Part shown: positions 53,384 through 64,000 of the stretch, one piece after another
Numbering within the stretch: position 1 is the stretch's first letter
Layout: every line of letters begins with the position of its first letter
NCBI RefSeq assembly: GCF_001428255.1
Contig: NZ_LMRW01000028.1
Location: forward strand, 62,001-126,000
DNA from: Agromyces sp. Soil535
GTDB taxonomy: Bacteria; Actinomycetota; Actinomycetes; Actinomycetales; Microbacteriaceae
DNA length: 64,000 nt
Direction: 5' to 3'
The notes under the pieces: generated by a model
What the model was told of the DNA's origin: nothing
The model's database searches: none
The model's input: the letters and a program-made list of their open reading frames with translations, nothing else
Translations under genes and position numbers: made by a program

Positions 53384-54022
53384 ATGGCTTCTGATTACCA
53401 CCGACCCACGCGCTTCCCGCCCGGCATGTTCGAGGGCTTCCTCGGGGCGGAGGATCCGGCGCACCTGAGCCGCGTCGCACACGACACCGCCGCGGCGATC
53501 CTGTCGCGCGTGCGGGCCGACCCCGACCCGGCCGTCGTCGCCCGACTCGTCACGTACACCGACGAACACGGCATCGACGCGATCGCCGAGCTGTGGTCGC
53601 ACGCGTCGGCCAAGAGCCTGCCCGGCGCCCTCTGGCGGGTCTACCTGCTGCGCACGCTGATCCGGCAGGACCCGCTCGGGGTGAGCCTCGCGTTCCAGCG
53701 CGGCACCGAGGTGTCGCACACCATCGACCAGGTCGTCGCGGGCGCACCCGTGCCGGCCGGTCCCGCGGAGGTGCAGGAGCTCGCCGACCGCATCCTGCAG
53801 GGAGTGTTCGCCGGCGACTTCGCCGTCGCCCTCGAGCGGGCGGCCGCGTTCGCACGGGTGGTCGCGGCGGGCTTCGCGAGCCTCGCCGACGATGCGGATG
53901 CCTCGGACGCCGTCCACCCCGATCGGCCCGGCGAGCTCACGCAGCGCGCACTGCGCCTCACGCAGCTCGCCGACGAGTTCGCGTCGTGCGCGCGGCTCTG
54001 GCGCCGCGACTCGCTCGATTGA
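53384..54022 (+). CDS. Conserved actinobacterial protein of unknown function
   Basis: The 212-residue protein is mostly helical, with YHRPTRFPPGMFEGFLG at the start, then VTYTDEHGIDAIAELWSHA and SLPGALWRVYLLRTLIRQDP. Homologues I recall from Microbacteriaceae are sometimes labelled RNA polymerase beta subunit, which the sequence does not support. It begins 10 bases after the HNH gene and may be cotranscribed with it. Confidence 0.75.
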   Translation: MASDYHRPTRFPPGMFEGFLGAEDPAHLSRVAHDTAAAILSRVRADPDPAVVARLVTYTDEHGIDAIAELWSHASAKSLPGALWRVYLLRTLIRQDPLGVSLAFQRGTEVSHTIDQVVAGAPVPAGPAEVQELADRILQGVFAGDFAVALERAAAFARVVAAGFASLADDADASDAVHPDRPGELTQRALRLTQLADEFASCARLWRRDSLD

Positions 54023-54073
54023 GCCCCGGGGGCGGGAATGAACCACCCCCGCGCCTCGTTTAGACTGGGTGTG

Positions 54074-54149
54074 CCGGGCCGCAGTAACCCCGGGCTCCAA
54101 TATTCGCCGCTCCGAGCGGCCTCGCGCCGAGAGGCGTTCTGCGGCCCGG
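54074..54149 (+). ncRNA. Candidate structured leader RNA upstream of the aminotransferase
   Basis: A perfect 11-bp closing stem (54074-54084 with 54139-54149) encloses two further hairpins, 54106-54120 (GCCGC arms) and 54121-54135 (CCTC/GAGG arms), plus a CCCCGGG stretch, forming a multi-branch junction. A TAGACT -10-like element lies at 54061-54066. I do not recognise a known riboswitch class. Confidence 0.45.
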
Positions 54150-54180
54150 TATTCTCATGCCCGGTATTCTCATGCCCGGT
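54145..54180. repeat. Two tandem copies of a 15-bp unit plus part of a third
   Basis: CCCGGTATTCTCATG occurs twice exactly (54145-54159, 54160-54174) and is followed by CCCGGT. It overlaps the 3' side of the structured leader's closing stem, so copy number could change the fold. Confidence 0.8.
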
Positions 54181-54272
54181 GCGCTCTGGTCCGTCCGCGG
54201 CGGAGCCGATGGGCGCTCCGTCCCTCGACGTGCGTGACCGATCCGCCGCTCCGCGCCGCGTAGCATCGGAGC

Positions 54273-55160
54273 ATGCCCGAGACCCTCACGCTCCTCATCG
54301 AACCCCTGCCCGCCGACGCGACCGGCACGAGGCTCGACGAGACGTTCCGCGAGGTCGACGCCTCGGCGCCTGCGCTCCGGGTGGGGGAGCTGTCGACCCA
54401 GCGCGGCGACGGCATCTTCGAGACCGTCGGCGTGGTCGACGGGCACGCGCAGGAGGCGCGCCCGCACCTCGAGCGGCTGCGCAACTCGGCGCGCATCTGC
54501 GAGCTGCCCGAGCCGAACCTGCCGCAGTGGGAGGCCGCGATCGCACGCGCCGTCGCGGCGCTCCCGGCGACGGGGGAGTTCGCGCTGAAGCTCGTGCTGA
54601 GCAGGGGCGTCGAGCACGGGCCGGCGCCGACGGCCTGGCTGCACGTCGAGCGCGCCGCGGACTTCAGCGAGGCGCGGGAGCGCGGCATCCGAGTGGTGAC
54701 GCTCGACCGCGGCTACGCCCGCGGCACCGCCGAGCGCGCGCCCTGGCTCCTGATGGGCGCGAAGACCCTGAGCTACGCGGTGAACATGGCGGCGCTCCGC
54801 GAGGCGAAGCGCCGCGGAGCCGACGACACGATCTTCGTCACGAGCGACGGCTACGTCATGGAGGGGCCGACGTCGAGTGTCATCCTGCGCCACGGCGAAG
54901 CCTGGTCGACTCCCGCGCCCTCGGGTGCGATCCTGCACGGCACGACCCAGAAGAGCCTCTTCGAGCACCTCGAGGCATCCGGTCGCCGCGCCGAGTACCG
55001 CGACATCCCGGTGGCCGAGCTCGAGACGGCGGATGCCGCGTGGCTCGTGTCCAGCGTGCGGCTCGCGGCCGGCATCACCGAGCTCGACGGCCGTCCGGTG
55101 CCCTTTGACGCCGACGAGACGCGCGAGCTCAACGCGTACCTGCTCAGCCCCCGCGACTGA
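54273..55160 (+). CDS. Class IV aminotransferase (aminodeoxychorismate lyase-like)
   Basis: The 295-residue protein belongs to the PLP fold type IV group. RGDGIFETVGVVDG and PHLERLRNSA are typical of PabC, and the PLP lysine lies in GAKTLSYAVNMAALREA near residue 168. EGPTSSVI and LHGTTQKSL complete the signature. PabC makes p-aminobenzoate for folate; a branched-chain or D-amino-acid role is possible. It has a 200-base leader and is convergent with pstB. Confidence 0.85.
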   Translation: MPETLTLLIEPLPADATGTRLDETFREVDASAPALRVGELSTQRGDGIFETVGVVDGHAQEARPHLERLRNSARICELPEPNLPQWEAAIARAVAALPATGEFALKLVLSRGVEHGPAPTAWLHVERAADFSEARERGIRVVTLDRGYARGTAERAPWLLMGAKTLSYAVNMAALREAKRRGADDTIFVTSDGYVMEGPTSSVILRHGEAWSTPAPSGAILHGTTQKSLFEHLEASGRRAEYRDIPVAELETADAAWLVSSVRLAAGITELDGRPVPFDADETRELNAYLLSPRD

Positions 55161-55163
55161 CGA

Positions 55164-55943
55164 TCAGCCGAAGCGGCCCGAGACGTAGTCCTCGGTGGCC
55201 TTCACCGACGGGTTCGAGAAGATCGCCGTGGTGTCGTCGTACTCGATGAGGTTGCCGGGCTTGCCGGTGCCCGCGATGTTGAAGAACGCCGTCCGGTCGG
55301 AGACCCGGCTCGCCTGCTGCATGTTGTGGGTCACGATGACGATCGTGTACTGCAGCTTCAGCTCCTCGATGAGGTCCTCGATCGCGAGCGTCGAGATGGG
55401 GTCGAGCGCGGAGCACGGCTCGTCCATGAGGATCACCTCGGGGGCCACCGCGATCGCGCGGGCGATGCAGAGGCGCTGCTGCTGGCCACCCGAGAGGCTG
55501 GAGCCGGGACGGTCCAGGCGGTCCTTGACCTCGTTCCAGAGGTTCGCGCCCAGGAGCGACTTCTCGACCAGGCCGTCGGCGTCCGACTTCGAGATGCGCT
55601 TGTTGTTGAGCTTCACGCCCGCCAGCACGTTCTCCTTGATCGACATGGTCGGGAACGGGTTCGGCCGCTGGAAGACCATGCCGACCTGGCGGCGAACGAG
55701 CACGGGGTCGACCTCGGGGTCGTAGAGGTTGTTGCCGTCGATCAGCACCTCGCCCTCGACGTACGCGCCGGGGATCACCTCGTGCATGCGGTTGAGGGTG
55801 CGGAGGAACGTGGACTTGCCGCAACCCGACGGGCCGATGAACGCGGTGACGCTGCGGGGTTCGATCTCGAGGCTCACGCCCTCCACGGCGAGGAACTTGC
55901 CGTAGTAGACGTTGAGGTCGCGTACTTCGATGCGCTTGGACAC
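55164..55943 (-). CDS. pstB: Phosphate ABC transporter ATPase
   Basis: The 259-residue protein has Walker [10 protein letters not shown], the signature LSGGQQQRL and Walker [14 protein letters not shown]. It powers the Pst importer. Last gene of pstSCAB. It starts at GTG 55943. Confidence 0.97.
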   Translation of the reverse strand: MSKRIEVRDLNVYYGKFLAVEGVSLEIEPRSVTAFIGPSGCGKSTFLRTLNRMHEVIPGAYVEGEVLIDGNNLYDPEVDPVLVRRQVGMVFQRPNPFPTMSIKENVLAGVKLNNKRISKSDADGLVEKSLLGANLWNEVKDRLDRPGSSLSGGQQQRLCIARAIAVAPEVILMDEPCSALDPISTLAIEDLIEELKLQYTIVIVTHNMQQASRVSDRTAFFNIAGTGKPGNLIEYDDTTAIFSNPSVKATEDYVSGRFG

Positions 55944-55965
55944 GGATTTCCTTACTGGGGGAGGG

Positions 55966-57066
55966 TCAGCGGCCGAACTTCGGGGCGAAGAAGCGGGCGA
56001 CGAGTCGGGCGATCAGGTTCAGCGCCATGACGATCAGGATGAGCGTGAGCGCGGCGGCCCACGCGCGGTCGAGGTAGGCCTCGGGCGGGTTGCCCTGGTT
56101 CGCGTACTGCGTGTAGACGAAGACCGGCAGCGACGACATGCGACCGTCGAAGAGGTTCCAGTTCATGCTCTGGGTGAAGCCGGCCGCGATGAGCAGCGGC
56201 GCGGTCTCGCCGATGACGCGGGCGATCGAGAGCATGACGCCGGTCGTGATGCCCGCGATCGAGGTGGGGAGCACGACCTTCACGATGGTGAGCCACTTCG
56301 GAACGCCGAGCGCGAATGAGGCCTCTCGCAGCTCGTTCGGCACGAGGCGCAGCATCTCCTCGCTCGAGCGCACGACCACGGGGATCATGAGCACCGCGAG
56401 GGCGACGGCGCCCGCGATGCCGGTGCGGGTGCCGGGGCCGAGGAAGATCGAGAACAGCGCGTAGGCGAAGAGGCCGGCGACGATCGACGGGATGCCGGTC
56501 ATGACGTCCACGAGGAACGTGATGCCGCGTGCGAGCTGGCCCCTCCCGTACTCGACGAGGTAGACCGAGGTCATGAGCCCGATCGGGATCGAGATGATCG
56601 CCGCCGTGCCCGTCATGAGGAGCGTGCCGACGATGGCGTGCAGCGCGCCGCCGCCCTCGCCGGTCACGTTCCGCATCGAGCTCGTGAAGAACTCGGCGTC
56701 GAAGCGGTTGAGCCCGTACGTGATCACCGTGATCGTAAGCGAAATGAGCGGAATCATCGCGAGGACGAAGGCGCCGGTCACGAGCGCGGTGACGAGGCGG
56801 TCCATCGCGCGACGGCGACCCTCGACGAGCATCGAGAAGAGCCAGATCGCCGGGATGTACAGGAGCGCCCCGACGAGCAGTGCCGCGCCCCAGTTGAACC
56901 CGGCACCGTCCGCGAGTGCCATCACGCCGAAGATAGCCGTCGACACGGCGATGGCTGCCCCCAGGATGATCCATGGTGCAGGCCTCGGCAGGCGGCCCGC
57001 CGTGAGCGAGTTCTCGATGGGAGTCGCGGTCGAAGTGGGAGTCTCGGGCTTGGTCGTCATGGTCAT
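55966..57066 (-). CDS. pstA: Phosphate ABC transporter permease PstA
   Basis: The 366-residue protein is longer than E. coli PstA because of an N-terminal extension with two extra predicted helices (about 30-75). The core shows [15 protein letters not shown] and [14 protein letters not shown]. It forms the channel with PstC, whose stop it overlaps by one base. Confidence 0.95.
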   Translation of the reverse strand: MTMTTKPETPTSTATPIENSLTAGRLPRPAPWIILGAAIAVSTAIFGVMALADGAGFNWGAALLVGALLYIPAIWLFSMLVEGRRRAMDRLVTALVTGAFVLAMIPLISLTITVITYGLNRFDAEFFTSSMRNVTGEGGGALHAIVGTLLMTGTAAIISIPIGLMTSVYLVEYGRGQLARGITFLVDVMTGIPSIVAGLFAYALFSIFLGPGTRTGIAGAVALAVLMIPVVVRSSEEMLRLVPNELREASFALGVPKWLTIVKVVLPTSIAGITTGVMLSIARVIGETAPLLIAAGFTQSMNWNLFDGRMSSLPVFVYTQYANQGNPPEAYLDRAWAAALTLILIVMALNLIARLVARFFAPKFGR

Positions 57067-58004
57067 CAGTTGGCTCCCGAGAATTCCTTGCGGCGGCTGA
57101 CGATCCAGCGGGCGATGGCGTTGACCGCGAAGGTCACGATGAAGAGGATGAGGCCGGTCGCGATCAGTACGTTCACGTTCATGCCGTACGCCTCGGGGAA
57201 GCTGAGCGCGATGTTCGCGGCGATCGTCGACGGGTTCACCGACGTGAGGAGCTGGAACGTCACGACGCCGGTCGCCGAGAGCACCATGGCGACCGCCATC
57301 GTCTCACCGAGGGCGCGGCCGAGGCCGAGCACTGCTGCCGAGACGATGCCGGAGCGACCGAAGGGCAGCACCGCGGTGCGGATCATCTCCCAGCGGGTTG
57401 CGCCGAGCGCGAGCGCCGCCTCCTCGTGCAGCACGGGCGTCTGCAGGAAGACCTCGCGGCAGATGGCGGTCATGATCGGCAGCACCATGACCGCGAGCAC
57501 GATCGCGGCGGTGAGGATCGTGCGGCCGGTGCCGGAGACCGGCCCCGCGAACAGCGGGAACCAGCCGAGGTTGTCGACGAGCCAGGAGTAGACCGGCTGC
57601 ACGGCCGGGGCCAGCACGCCGATTCCCCAGAGGCCGAACACCACGGACGGCACGGCTGCCAGCAGGTCCACGATGTAGCCGAGCGCCGAGGCGAGGCGTC
57701 GCGGAGCGTAGTGCGAGATGAAGAGCGCGATGCCGATGGACACGGGCACCGCCATCAGGAGTGCGAGCAACGCCGCCCACACGGTGCCGAACACGAGCGG
57801 GCCCACGTAGGACCAGAAGTTCTCGGGGAGGATCGAGGCGTCCTCGTGGCTCGCGATGAGCGCAGGAAGGCTCTGGACGATGAGGAAGATCGCGACCGCG
57901 GCCAGCGTCACGAGGATCATGGACCCGGCGAAGACGGCGGAGCCGGAGAAGACCCGATCGCCCGGGCGCTGCTTCGCCTTGATGGCGGTGGGTGCGGTGC
58001 TCAT
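57066..58004 (-). CDS. pstC: Phosphate ABC transporter permease PstC
   Basis: The 312-residue protein has six predicted helices, VDLLAAVPSVVFGLWG and the EEAALALGATRWEM coupling loop. A strong hairpin separates it from pstS. Confidence 0.95.
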   Translation of the reverse strand: MSTAPTAIKAKQRPGDRVFSGSAVFAGSMILVTLAAVAIFLIVQSLPALIASHEDASILPENFWSYVGPLVFGTVWAALLALLMAVPVSIGIALFISHYAPRRLASALGYIVDLLAAVPSVVFGLWGIGVLAPAVQPVYSWLVDNLGWFPLFAGPVSGTGRTILTAAIVLAVMVLPIMTAICREVFLQTPVLHEEAALALGATRWEMIRTAVLPFGRSGIVSAAVLGLGRALGETMAVAMVLSATGVVTFQLLTSVNPSTIAANIALSFPEAYGMNVNVLIATGLILFIVTFAVNAIARWIVSRRKEFSGAN

Positions 58005-58050
58005 CTGGCGTGATCCTCGGGTTCAGATGGGAGTGGATGGGACACATGGC

Positions 58051-58098
58051 CGTGCCCGACCCCGTCGCGTTCCATGAGAACTTTCGGGGTCGGGCACG
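58051..58098 (-). terminator. Perfect 14-bp hairpin between pstS and pstC
   Basis: Arms 58051-58064 and 58085-58098 pair without mismatch around a 20-base loop, just after the pstS stop. It probably reduces read-through, so that more binding protein than permease is made. Confidence 0.8.
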
Positions 58099-58104
58099 AA
58101 CCTA

Positions 58105-59196
58105 CTACTGGATCGAGTCGATCGCAGCCGTGACCTGCTCGCGCAGGGCGTCCGAGATCGGCGCGGAGCCGGCGGCCTCGGCCGCGACGTCCTGGCCCTC
58201 GGGGCTGGCCATGTACGAGAAGTACGACTTCACGAGCTCGACGTTCTCGTCGTCGTCGTAGTCCTGGCAGCCGATGAGGTAGCTCACGAGCACGATCGGG
58301 TAGACGCCGGCCTCCTCGGAGGTGCGGTCGATCTCGATGGCGATGTCGCCCTCGGAGCGGCCTTCGGCCTCGGGCGAGGCGTCGACGATGGCCGCTGCGG
58401 CCTCGGGCGAGAACTCGACGAACTCGTCGCCGACCTGCACCGCGACGGTGCCGAGGTCACCGGCGCGCGACGCGTCGGCGTAGCCGATGGTGCCGGTGCC
58501 GTTGGTCACCGCGTCGACGACACCCGAGGTGCCCTGGGCGGCCTCTCCGCCCTCGAACGGCCAGACGCCGTCAGCCTCGTACGTCCACACGTCGGGCGCG
58601 GCCGCGCCGAGGTAGTCGGTGAAGTTCTCGGTCGTGCCGGAGTCGTCGGAGCGGTGCACCGGCGTGATCGCCAGGTCGGGCAGGGTCGCGTCGGGGTTCA
58701 GCGCGACGATGGCCGGGTCGTTCCACTTGGTGATGCTCCCGGCGAAGATGCCCGCGATGGTCGCCGCGTCGAGGTTGAGCGTGTCGACGCCCTCGACGTT
58801 GAAGATCACGGCGATCGGCGAGATGTAGAGCGGGAGCTCGACGATGTCGGTGTCCGCGGCGCACTTGGCGAAACCGCCGGCGGCGATCTCCTCGTCGTCG
58901 AACGCGCGGTCGGAGCCCGCGAAGTCGCTGGCGCCTTCGAGGAACGTCTCGCGGCCTGCGCCGGAGCCCGAGGGGTCGTAGTCGATCGTGACGTCGGGGT
59001 TCGCCGTCTGGAAGCCGGCGATCCAGGCCTGCTGGGCGGCGTCCTGCGAGGACGCGCCGGCGCCGACGAGGTTGCCCGAGAGCGACGAGGCCGACTCCGA
59101 GGGGGCGGCGCCGCCCTCGTTCGCAGCACAGGAGCTGAGCGCGATCGCCGCGGTGACGGCGATGACGGCGGGCACGCCGAAACGCTTGAGGTTCAC
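58105..59196 (-). CDS. pstS: Phosphate-binding lipoprotein PstS
   Basis: The 363-residue protein has a signal peptide with lipobox LSSC and the phosphate-binding segments GAGASSQ, DPSGSGAGRE, FAGSDRA and HRSDDSGTTENF. It captures phosphate outside the membrane. It starts at GTG 59196. A PHO box lies about 100 bases upstream. Confidence 0.97.
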   Translation of the reverse strand: MNLKRFGVPAVIAVTAAIALSSCAANEGGAAPSESASSLSGNLVGAGASSQDAAQQAWIAGFQTANPDVTIDYDPSGSGAGRETFLEGASDFAGSDRAFDDEEIAAGGFAKCAADTDIVELPLYISPIAVIFNVEGVDTLNLDAATIAGIFAGSITKWNDPAIVALNPDATLPDLAITPVHRSDDSGTTENFTDYLGAAAPDVWTYEADGVWPFEGGEAAQGTSGVVDAVTNGTGTIGYADASRAGDLGTVAVQVGDEFVEFSPEAAAAIVDASPEAEGRSEGDIAIEIDRTSEEAGVYPIVLVSYLIGCQDYDDDENVELVKSYFSYMASPEGQDVAAEAAGSAPISDALREQVTAAIDSIQ

Positions 59197-59291
59197 GTGA
59201 TTCCCTTCCGGGGGTTGGATAGCAGGGTTTGGGGCCGGTGCCGACCCGCCTGCGACGCTAAGACGCGCGCCTTACGAGCTTCCGCCACGAC

Positions 59292-59309
59292 GGTAAACGG
59301 GAGGTGAAC
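59292..59309 (-). promoter_or_regulatory. PHO box (PhoP site) upstream of pstS
   Basis: On the minus strand GTTCACC and GTTTACC stand 11 bases apart, start to start, as the direct repeats bound by PhoP in actinobacteria. It lies about 96 bases before the pstS start. Confidence 0.85.
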
Positions 59310-59394
59310 GAGCGCTGTCGGCTGCGGATGCCGCGGCTGGGAGTCTCCGGGGAGGCGCAGAGGGCATGACGCGCCGAGGGCATGACGAGATGCG

Positions 59395-60326
59395 TCAGGC
59401 CCTCGGCGCGTGCGTCTCGATCGCGATGATGCCGGAGCCCGAGTTCGTTGCCGAGAGGTGCACGACACTGAACGCGCCGGCCTCGAGCCCCGCAGCATCC
59501 GTCACGTACGACCCGAGTGGTGTGCCCGTGGCGAGCGCGATCTCGCGGACGATGTCGGGCAGCACCGGGCCGTGGCTGCAGATCACCGCGGACTTGCCGG
59601 CGCGCACGCGCTTGCCGACCACGCGCCGCACCTCGTCGTGGCCGGACTCCCACGCGTCCTGGCTGATGCCCACGTCGCGCTTCATGTCGATGCCCGTCGC
59701 CGCCGCGAGGGGCGCAACGGTGGTGACGCAGCGCACCGCCGGCGACGACACGATGCGCCTCGGAGCCCAGGCCGTGAGGGTGTCGGCGAGACCCGCCGCC
59801 TGCTGCACGCCCCGCTGCACGAGCGGCCTCGCGGCATCCGGCCCCTTCCAGCCGCTGCGCCCGATCGCCTTGCCGTGGCGCACGAGCATCAGCGGAAAGG
59901 TGCTCGTGACGCCCTGGTCGACGAGCTTGGCGAAGTTGTCGAGGATCTCGACGTCGGGCTCGTAGCTGAGGTAGCCGCGCGCCCGCTTCACGGTGACCCA
60001 CTCGAGCGCCGCGATCTCGGCGTTCGGCTTGAACGTCGACCGTTGCACGGCCTTCTCGCTCACCTCCGCTGCCCAGTAGTGCACGATCTTCTCGCGACCG
60101 CTCGGCAGCGGGTAGCGGGAGACGCCGAGCGGAACCCCCAGCGAGACCTCGAGTCCCGTCTCCTCGGCGATCTCGCGCACCGCGGTGCGCGGCAACGACT
60201 CGCCTGGGTCCACCTTGCCCTTGGGGATGGTGACGTCGCCGTACACCGTTCGGTGGACCACCAGCACGTGCACCTTGCCGTCGATGAGCCGCCAGCAGAC
60301 CGCGCCGGCAGCGTAGATCGCCGTCG

Positions 60327-60330
<4 letters not shown>
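59395..60330 (-). CDS. Nudix hydrolase fused to a histidine phosphatase (MutT1-like)
   Basis: The 311-residue protein has a Nudix box (GKVDPGESL...REIAEETG) at about residues 37-60 and a histidine-phosphatase domain from about residue 145 with LVRHGKA. This is the MutT1 plan of mycobacteria, which acts on 8-oxo-GTP forms and diadenosine polyphosphates. The start is a TTG at 60330 that overlaps the ppk stop by four bases; no ATG or GTG gives an intact N-terminus. Confidence 0.9.
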
Positions 60331-62501
<2,171 letters not shown>

Positions 62502-62546
62502 CCCCTCATCATGCCATTCGGGTCGGCGACCGCGGTGAGTGCCGCG

Positions 62547-63239
62547 TTAACGTGCGGTGACGGTCGGCGCGCCCTGGTCGTCGTCCTCGTGCACGTTGAA
62601 GCGGTAGCCGACATTGCGCACCGTGCCGATCAGGCTGTCGAGGTCGCCGAGCTTGGCGCGGAGCCGCCGCACGTGCACGTCGACGGTGCGCGTGCCGCCG
62701 AAGTAGTCGTAGCCCCACACCTCGCTGAGCAGCTGCTCGCGGGTGAAGACGCGCGACGGATGCGCCGCGAGGAACCGCAGGAGCTCGAACTCCTTGTACG
62801 TGAGGTCGAGGGTGCGGCCGTGGACCTTGGCCGAGTAGCTGGCCTCGTCGATGACGACGCCGGACGTCTGGATGCGCTCGGACGGCTGGGTCGACTGCGC
62901 CCGCCCGAGGGCGAGGCGGATGCGCGCGTCGACCTCGGCAGGGCCTGCGTCGACGAGCACGACGTCGTCGATGCCCCAGTCCGGCGTCACGGCCGTGAGC
63001 CCGCCCTCGGTGACGATGAGGATGAGCGGCACGGAGAGTCCGGTGGTGCGGAGGATCTGCGAGAGGGCCTTCGCGCCGGCGAGGTTCGTGCGGGCGTCGA
63101 GGAACACGAGATCGGATTCGGGCGCTCTGACCAGCTGCTCAGGCGAAGCCGGGATGACCCGCGTTCGGTGAGTCAGTAATGACAGCGCCGGGAGAACATC
63201 ATCGTTGGCCGCCGGCGACAGGATCAGCAGCTGCGCCAC
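62547..63239 (-). CDS. glnR: GlnR, OmpR-type nitrogen regulator
   Basis: The 230-residue protein has an atypical receiver domain with [18 protein letters not shown], nearly as in Streptomyces GlnR, and a winged helix with [20 protein letters not shown]. An Asp is kept in FLDART at the phospho-site. It has no partner kinase nearby, as usual for GlnR. The GTG at 63239 is chosen because GGAGGG lies 6 bases before it; an in-frame GTG at 63245 overlaps that site. Confidence 0.92.
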   Translation of the reverse strand: MAQLLILSPAANDDVLPALSLLTHRTRVIPASPEQLVRAPESDLVFLDARTNLAGAKALSQILRTTGLSVPLILIVTEGGLTAVTPDWGIDDVVLVDAGPAEVDARIRLALGRAQSTQPSERIQTSGVVIDEASYSAKVHGRTLDLTYKEFELLRFLAAHPSRVFTREQLLSEVWGYDYFGGTRTVDVHVRRLRAKLGDLDSLIGTVRNVGYRFNVHEDDDQGAPTVTAR

Positions 63240-63316
63240 GCACACCCTCCAGTAGTAAGGTGCGGTCAATACTACGTGACGCCGGACACCGGGCGCGCGG
63301 GCTGAACGGGGAGAGT

Positions 63317-63631
63317 ATGAAGGCGGGTTCGGAGACGCGCGGCGGTTGGCCCGGGATCGTGCTCGTCTGGGCCATCGCATTGGCCGGTGCGATCGTCGTC
63401 GTCTGGCTCGCGTACACCGGCACCGAGGACTGGTTCGGCGACACCACGATGCTCGGCGTGTACGGTGCGCTGGGCATCGTCTTCGCGGCATCCGTGCTCG
63501 GCGCGCTCATCGCCCAGCTGGCTTCGCGGCGCCCCGGCGGGTTCGTGACGCGGGCGAGCGCGAGTGTGGCCGGCGCCGCCGTGGTGGTGGCCCTCGCGGC
63601 GCTGGCGGTCGCGCCCGTCGCCATCGGGTGA
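63317..63631 (+). CDS. Small three-helix membrane protein
   Basis: The 104-residue protein has three predicted helices with short loops ([20 protein letters not shown] is the first). GGGGAGAG precedes the ATG at 63317. It is divergent from glnR and leads a run of short genes. Function is unknown. Confidence 0.75.
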   Translation: MKAGSETRGGWPGIVLVWAIALAGAIVVVWLAYTGTEDWFGDTTMLGVYGALGIVFAASVLGALIAQLASRRPGGFVTRASASVAGAAVVVALAALAVAPVAIG

Positions 63632-63649
63632 GCGGGTAGACTCGGAGGC

Positions 63650-63766
63650 ATGTCGCAGCTGCTCGCCCTCGAACTCCTCTTCATCGGCCTGCTCGGGCTC
63701 GCGAGCCTCGCGATCGCGTGGATCAGCGGCGTCGTCGTCTACAAGCTCTTCAAGGGGCAGCGCTGA
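63650..63766 (+). CDS. Very small single-helix membrane protein
   Basis: The 38-residue protein starts MSQLLALELLFIGLLG, has one long hydrophobic helix and ends with a basic VYKLFKGQR. GGAGG lies 5-6 bases before the ATG, and spacing to the genes on both sides is tight (18 and 4 bases). The good ribosome site and fit within the gene run support it as real. Function is unknown. Confidence 0.65.
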   Translation: MSQLLALELLFIGLLGLASLAIAWISGVVVYKLFKGQR

Positions 63767-63770
63767 ACAG

Positions 63771-64000
63771 ATGATCGAGCTTCCCGTCGACCTTCCGGCC
63801 GAGCTCGTCCCGCTCTCCTGGCTCATCGGGGTCTGGGAGGGTTCGGGCGTGATCGACTACAAGGTCGGCGACGGGTCGATCACCCACGAGTTCGGGCAGC
63901 GCGTGAGCTTCAGCCACGACGGCATGCCGCACCTCAACTACACGTCGTACACGTGGCTCTTCGCCGAGGAGCCGGGCGGCGACCCGAAGCCGCTGGCCAC
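63771..64000 (+). CDS. Nitrobindin/FABP-like (DUF1794) protein, N-terminal part
   Basis: The gene runs off the window after 76 codons. It begins with LSWLIGVWEGSG, the GxWxGxG motif that starts nitrobindin-type beta barrels, and continues FGQRVSFSHDGMPHLNYTS. These proteins bind heme and isomerise peroxynitrite in the cases studied. It starts 4 bases after the small membrane gene and is probably cotranscribed. Confidence 0.85.
   Translation, partial: MIELPVDLPAELVPLSWLIGVWEGSGVIDYKVGDGSITHEFGQRVSFSHDGMPHLNYTSYTWLFAEEPGGDPKPLA

Noticed and set aside
59361..59387. Direct repeat AGGGCATGACG (two copies 16 bases apart) near the 3' end of the MutT1-like gene
   Set aside because: Short, close to the stop of the gene and over 150 bases before pstS. 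I see no role for it beyond chance duplication.

Overview
The window is about 64 kb of high-GC DNA from an actinobacterial chromosome. The lipoprotein and ABC-transporter style, MarP, a SigK/RskA-like pair, GlnR, PHO boxes and the constant recurrence of the words GGATGCC and GGCATCC fit a member of the Microbacteriaceae (an Agromyces-like genus is my best guess, made from recall and not from a search). Nearly all of it is ordinary chromosome. I see no prophage, insertion sequence, rRNA operon or CRISPR array. The most notable item is a split tRNA gene.

Bases 1-9319: the end of a metal P-type ATPase, then a GlcNAc-type sugar operon (ROK repressor, ABC importer, GH3 hexosaminidase, ROK kinase, NagB) in which most genes overlap. 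Bases 9354-18115: a frameshifted FAD oxidoreductase, a TetR gene divergent from a membrane protein, two small conserved genes, PurU, an MFS exporter, and a 630-residue protein joining an ECF-like sigma factor to a zinc-binding anti-sigma motif, membrane segments and an Ig-like region. Bases 18116-28527: a second amino-sugar island, read as GalNAc-type (NagA, DeoR regulator, class II aldolase, PfkB kinase, ROK kinase, SIS isomerase/deaminase; divergent ABC importer), then a small lipoprotein and a VOC protein. Bases 28633-34011: a secreted GH20 hexosaminidase and a two-component system followed by a 4-TM protein and a membrane-anchored tandem DJ-1/PfpI protein.

Bases 34055-36562: a ZTP riboswitch ahead of glyA and folD, with an 80-bp inverted repeat between the two genes and a perfect terminator after them. 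Bases 36635-40139: a sialic-acid-type set (NeuA fused to a HAD phosphatase, NeuB, a DUF6716-like protein). Bases 40168-43664: a gamma-carbonic-anhydrase-like protein, an APC permease, a YbaK deacylase, then a repeat-rich 358-bp gap before an HTH protein with a cysteine-rich tail. Bases 43690-47831: the Leloir genes galK and galT, divergent from a DeoR regulator and galM. Bases 47834-52273: MarP, sigma/anti-sigma, an F420-type oxidoreductase and a small conserved protein.

Bases 52484-53373 hold a tRNA-Lys(UUU) gene interrupted in its anticodon by a 248-bp group I intron, next to a divergent free-standing HNH-nuclease-like gene of visibly lower GC. Bases 53384-63239 hold a conserved 212-residue protein, a structured leader before a class IV aminotransferase, and a phosphate/nitrogen block on the minus strand: glnR, ppk1, a MutT1-like Nudix-phosphatase, then pstSCAB with a PHO box and an internal hairpin. 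The window ends with two small membrane proteins and the start of a nitrobindin-like gene.

The genes fit a soil or litter saprophyte that strips amino sugars from chitin, peptidoglycan or glycoproteins (GH20 outside, GH3 probably inside), imports them through two ABC systems, and sends them to fructose-6-P (NagA/NagB) or the tagatose branch (SIS, kinase, aldolase). One-carbon genes (purU, glyA, folD) and Pi/polyP genes form two further functional groups.
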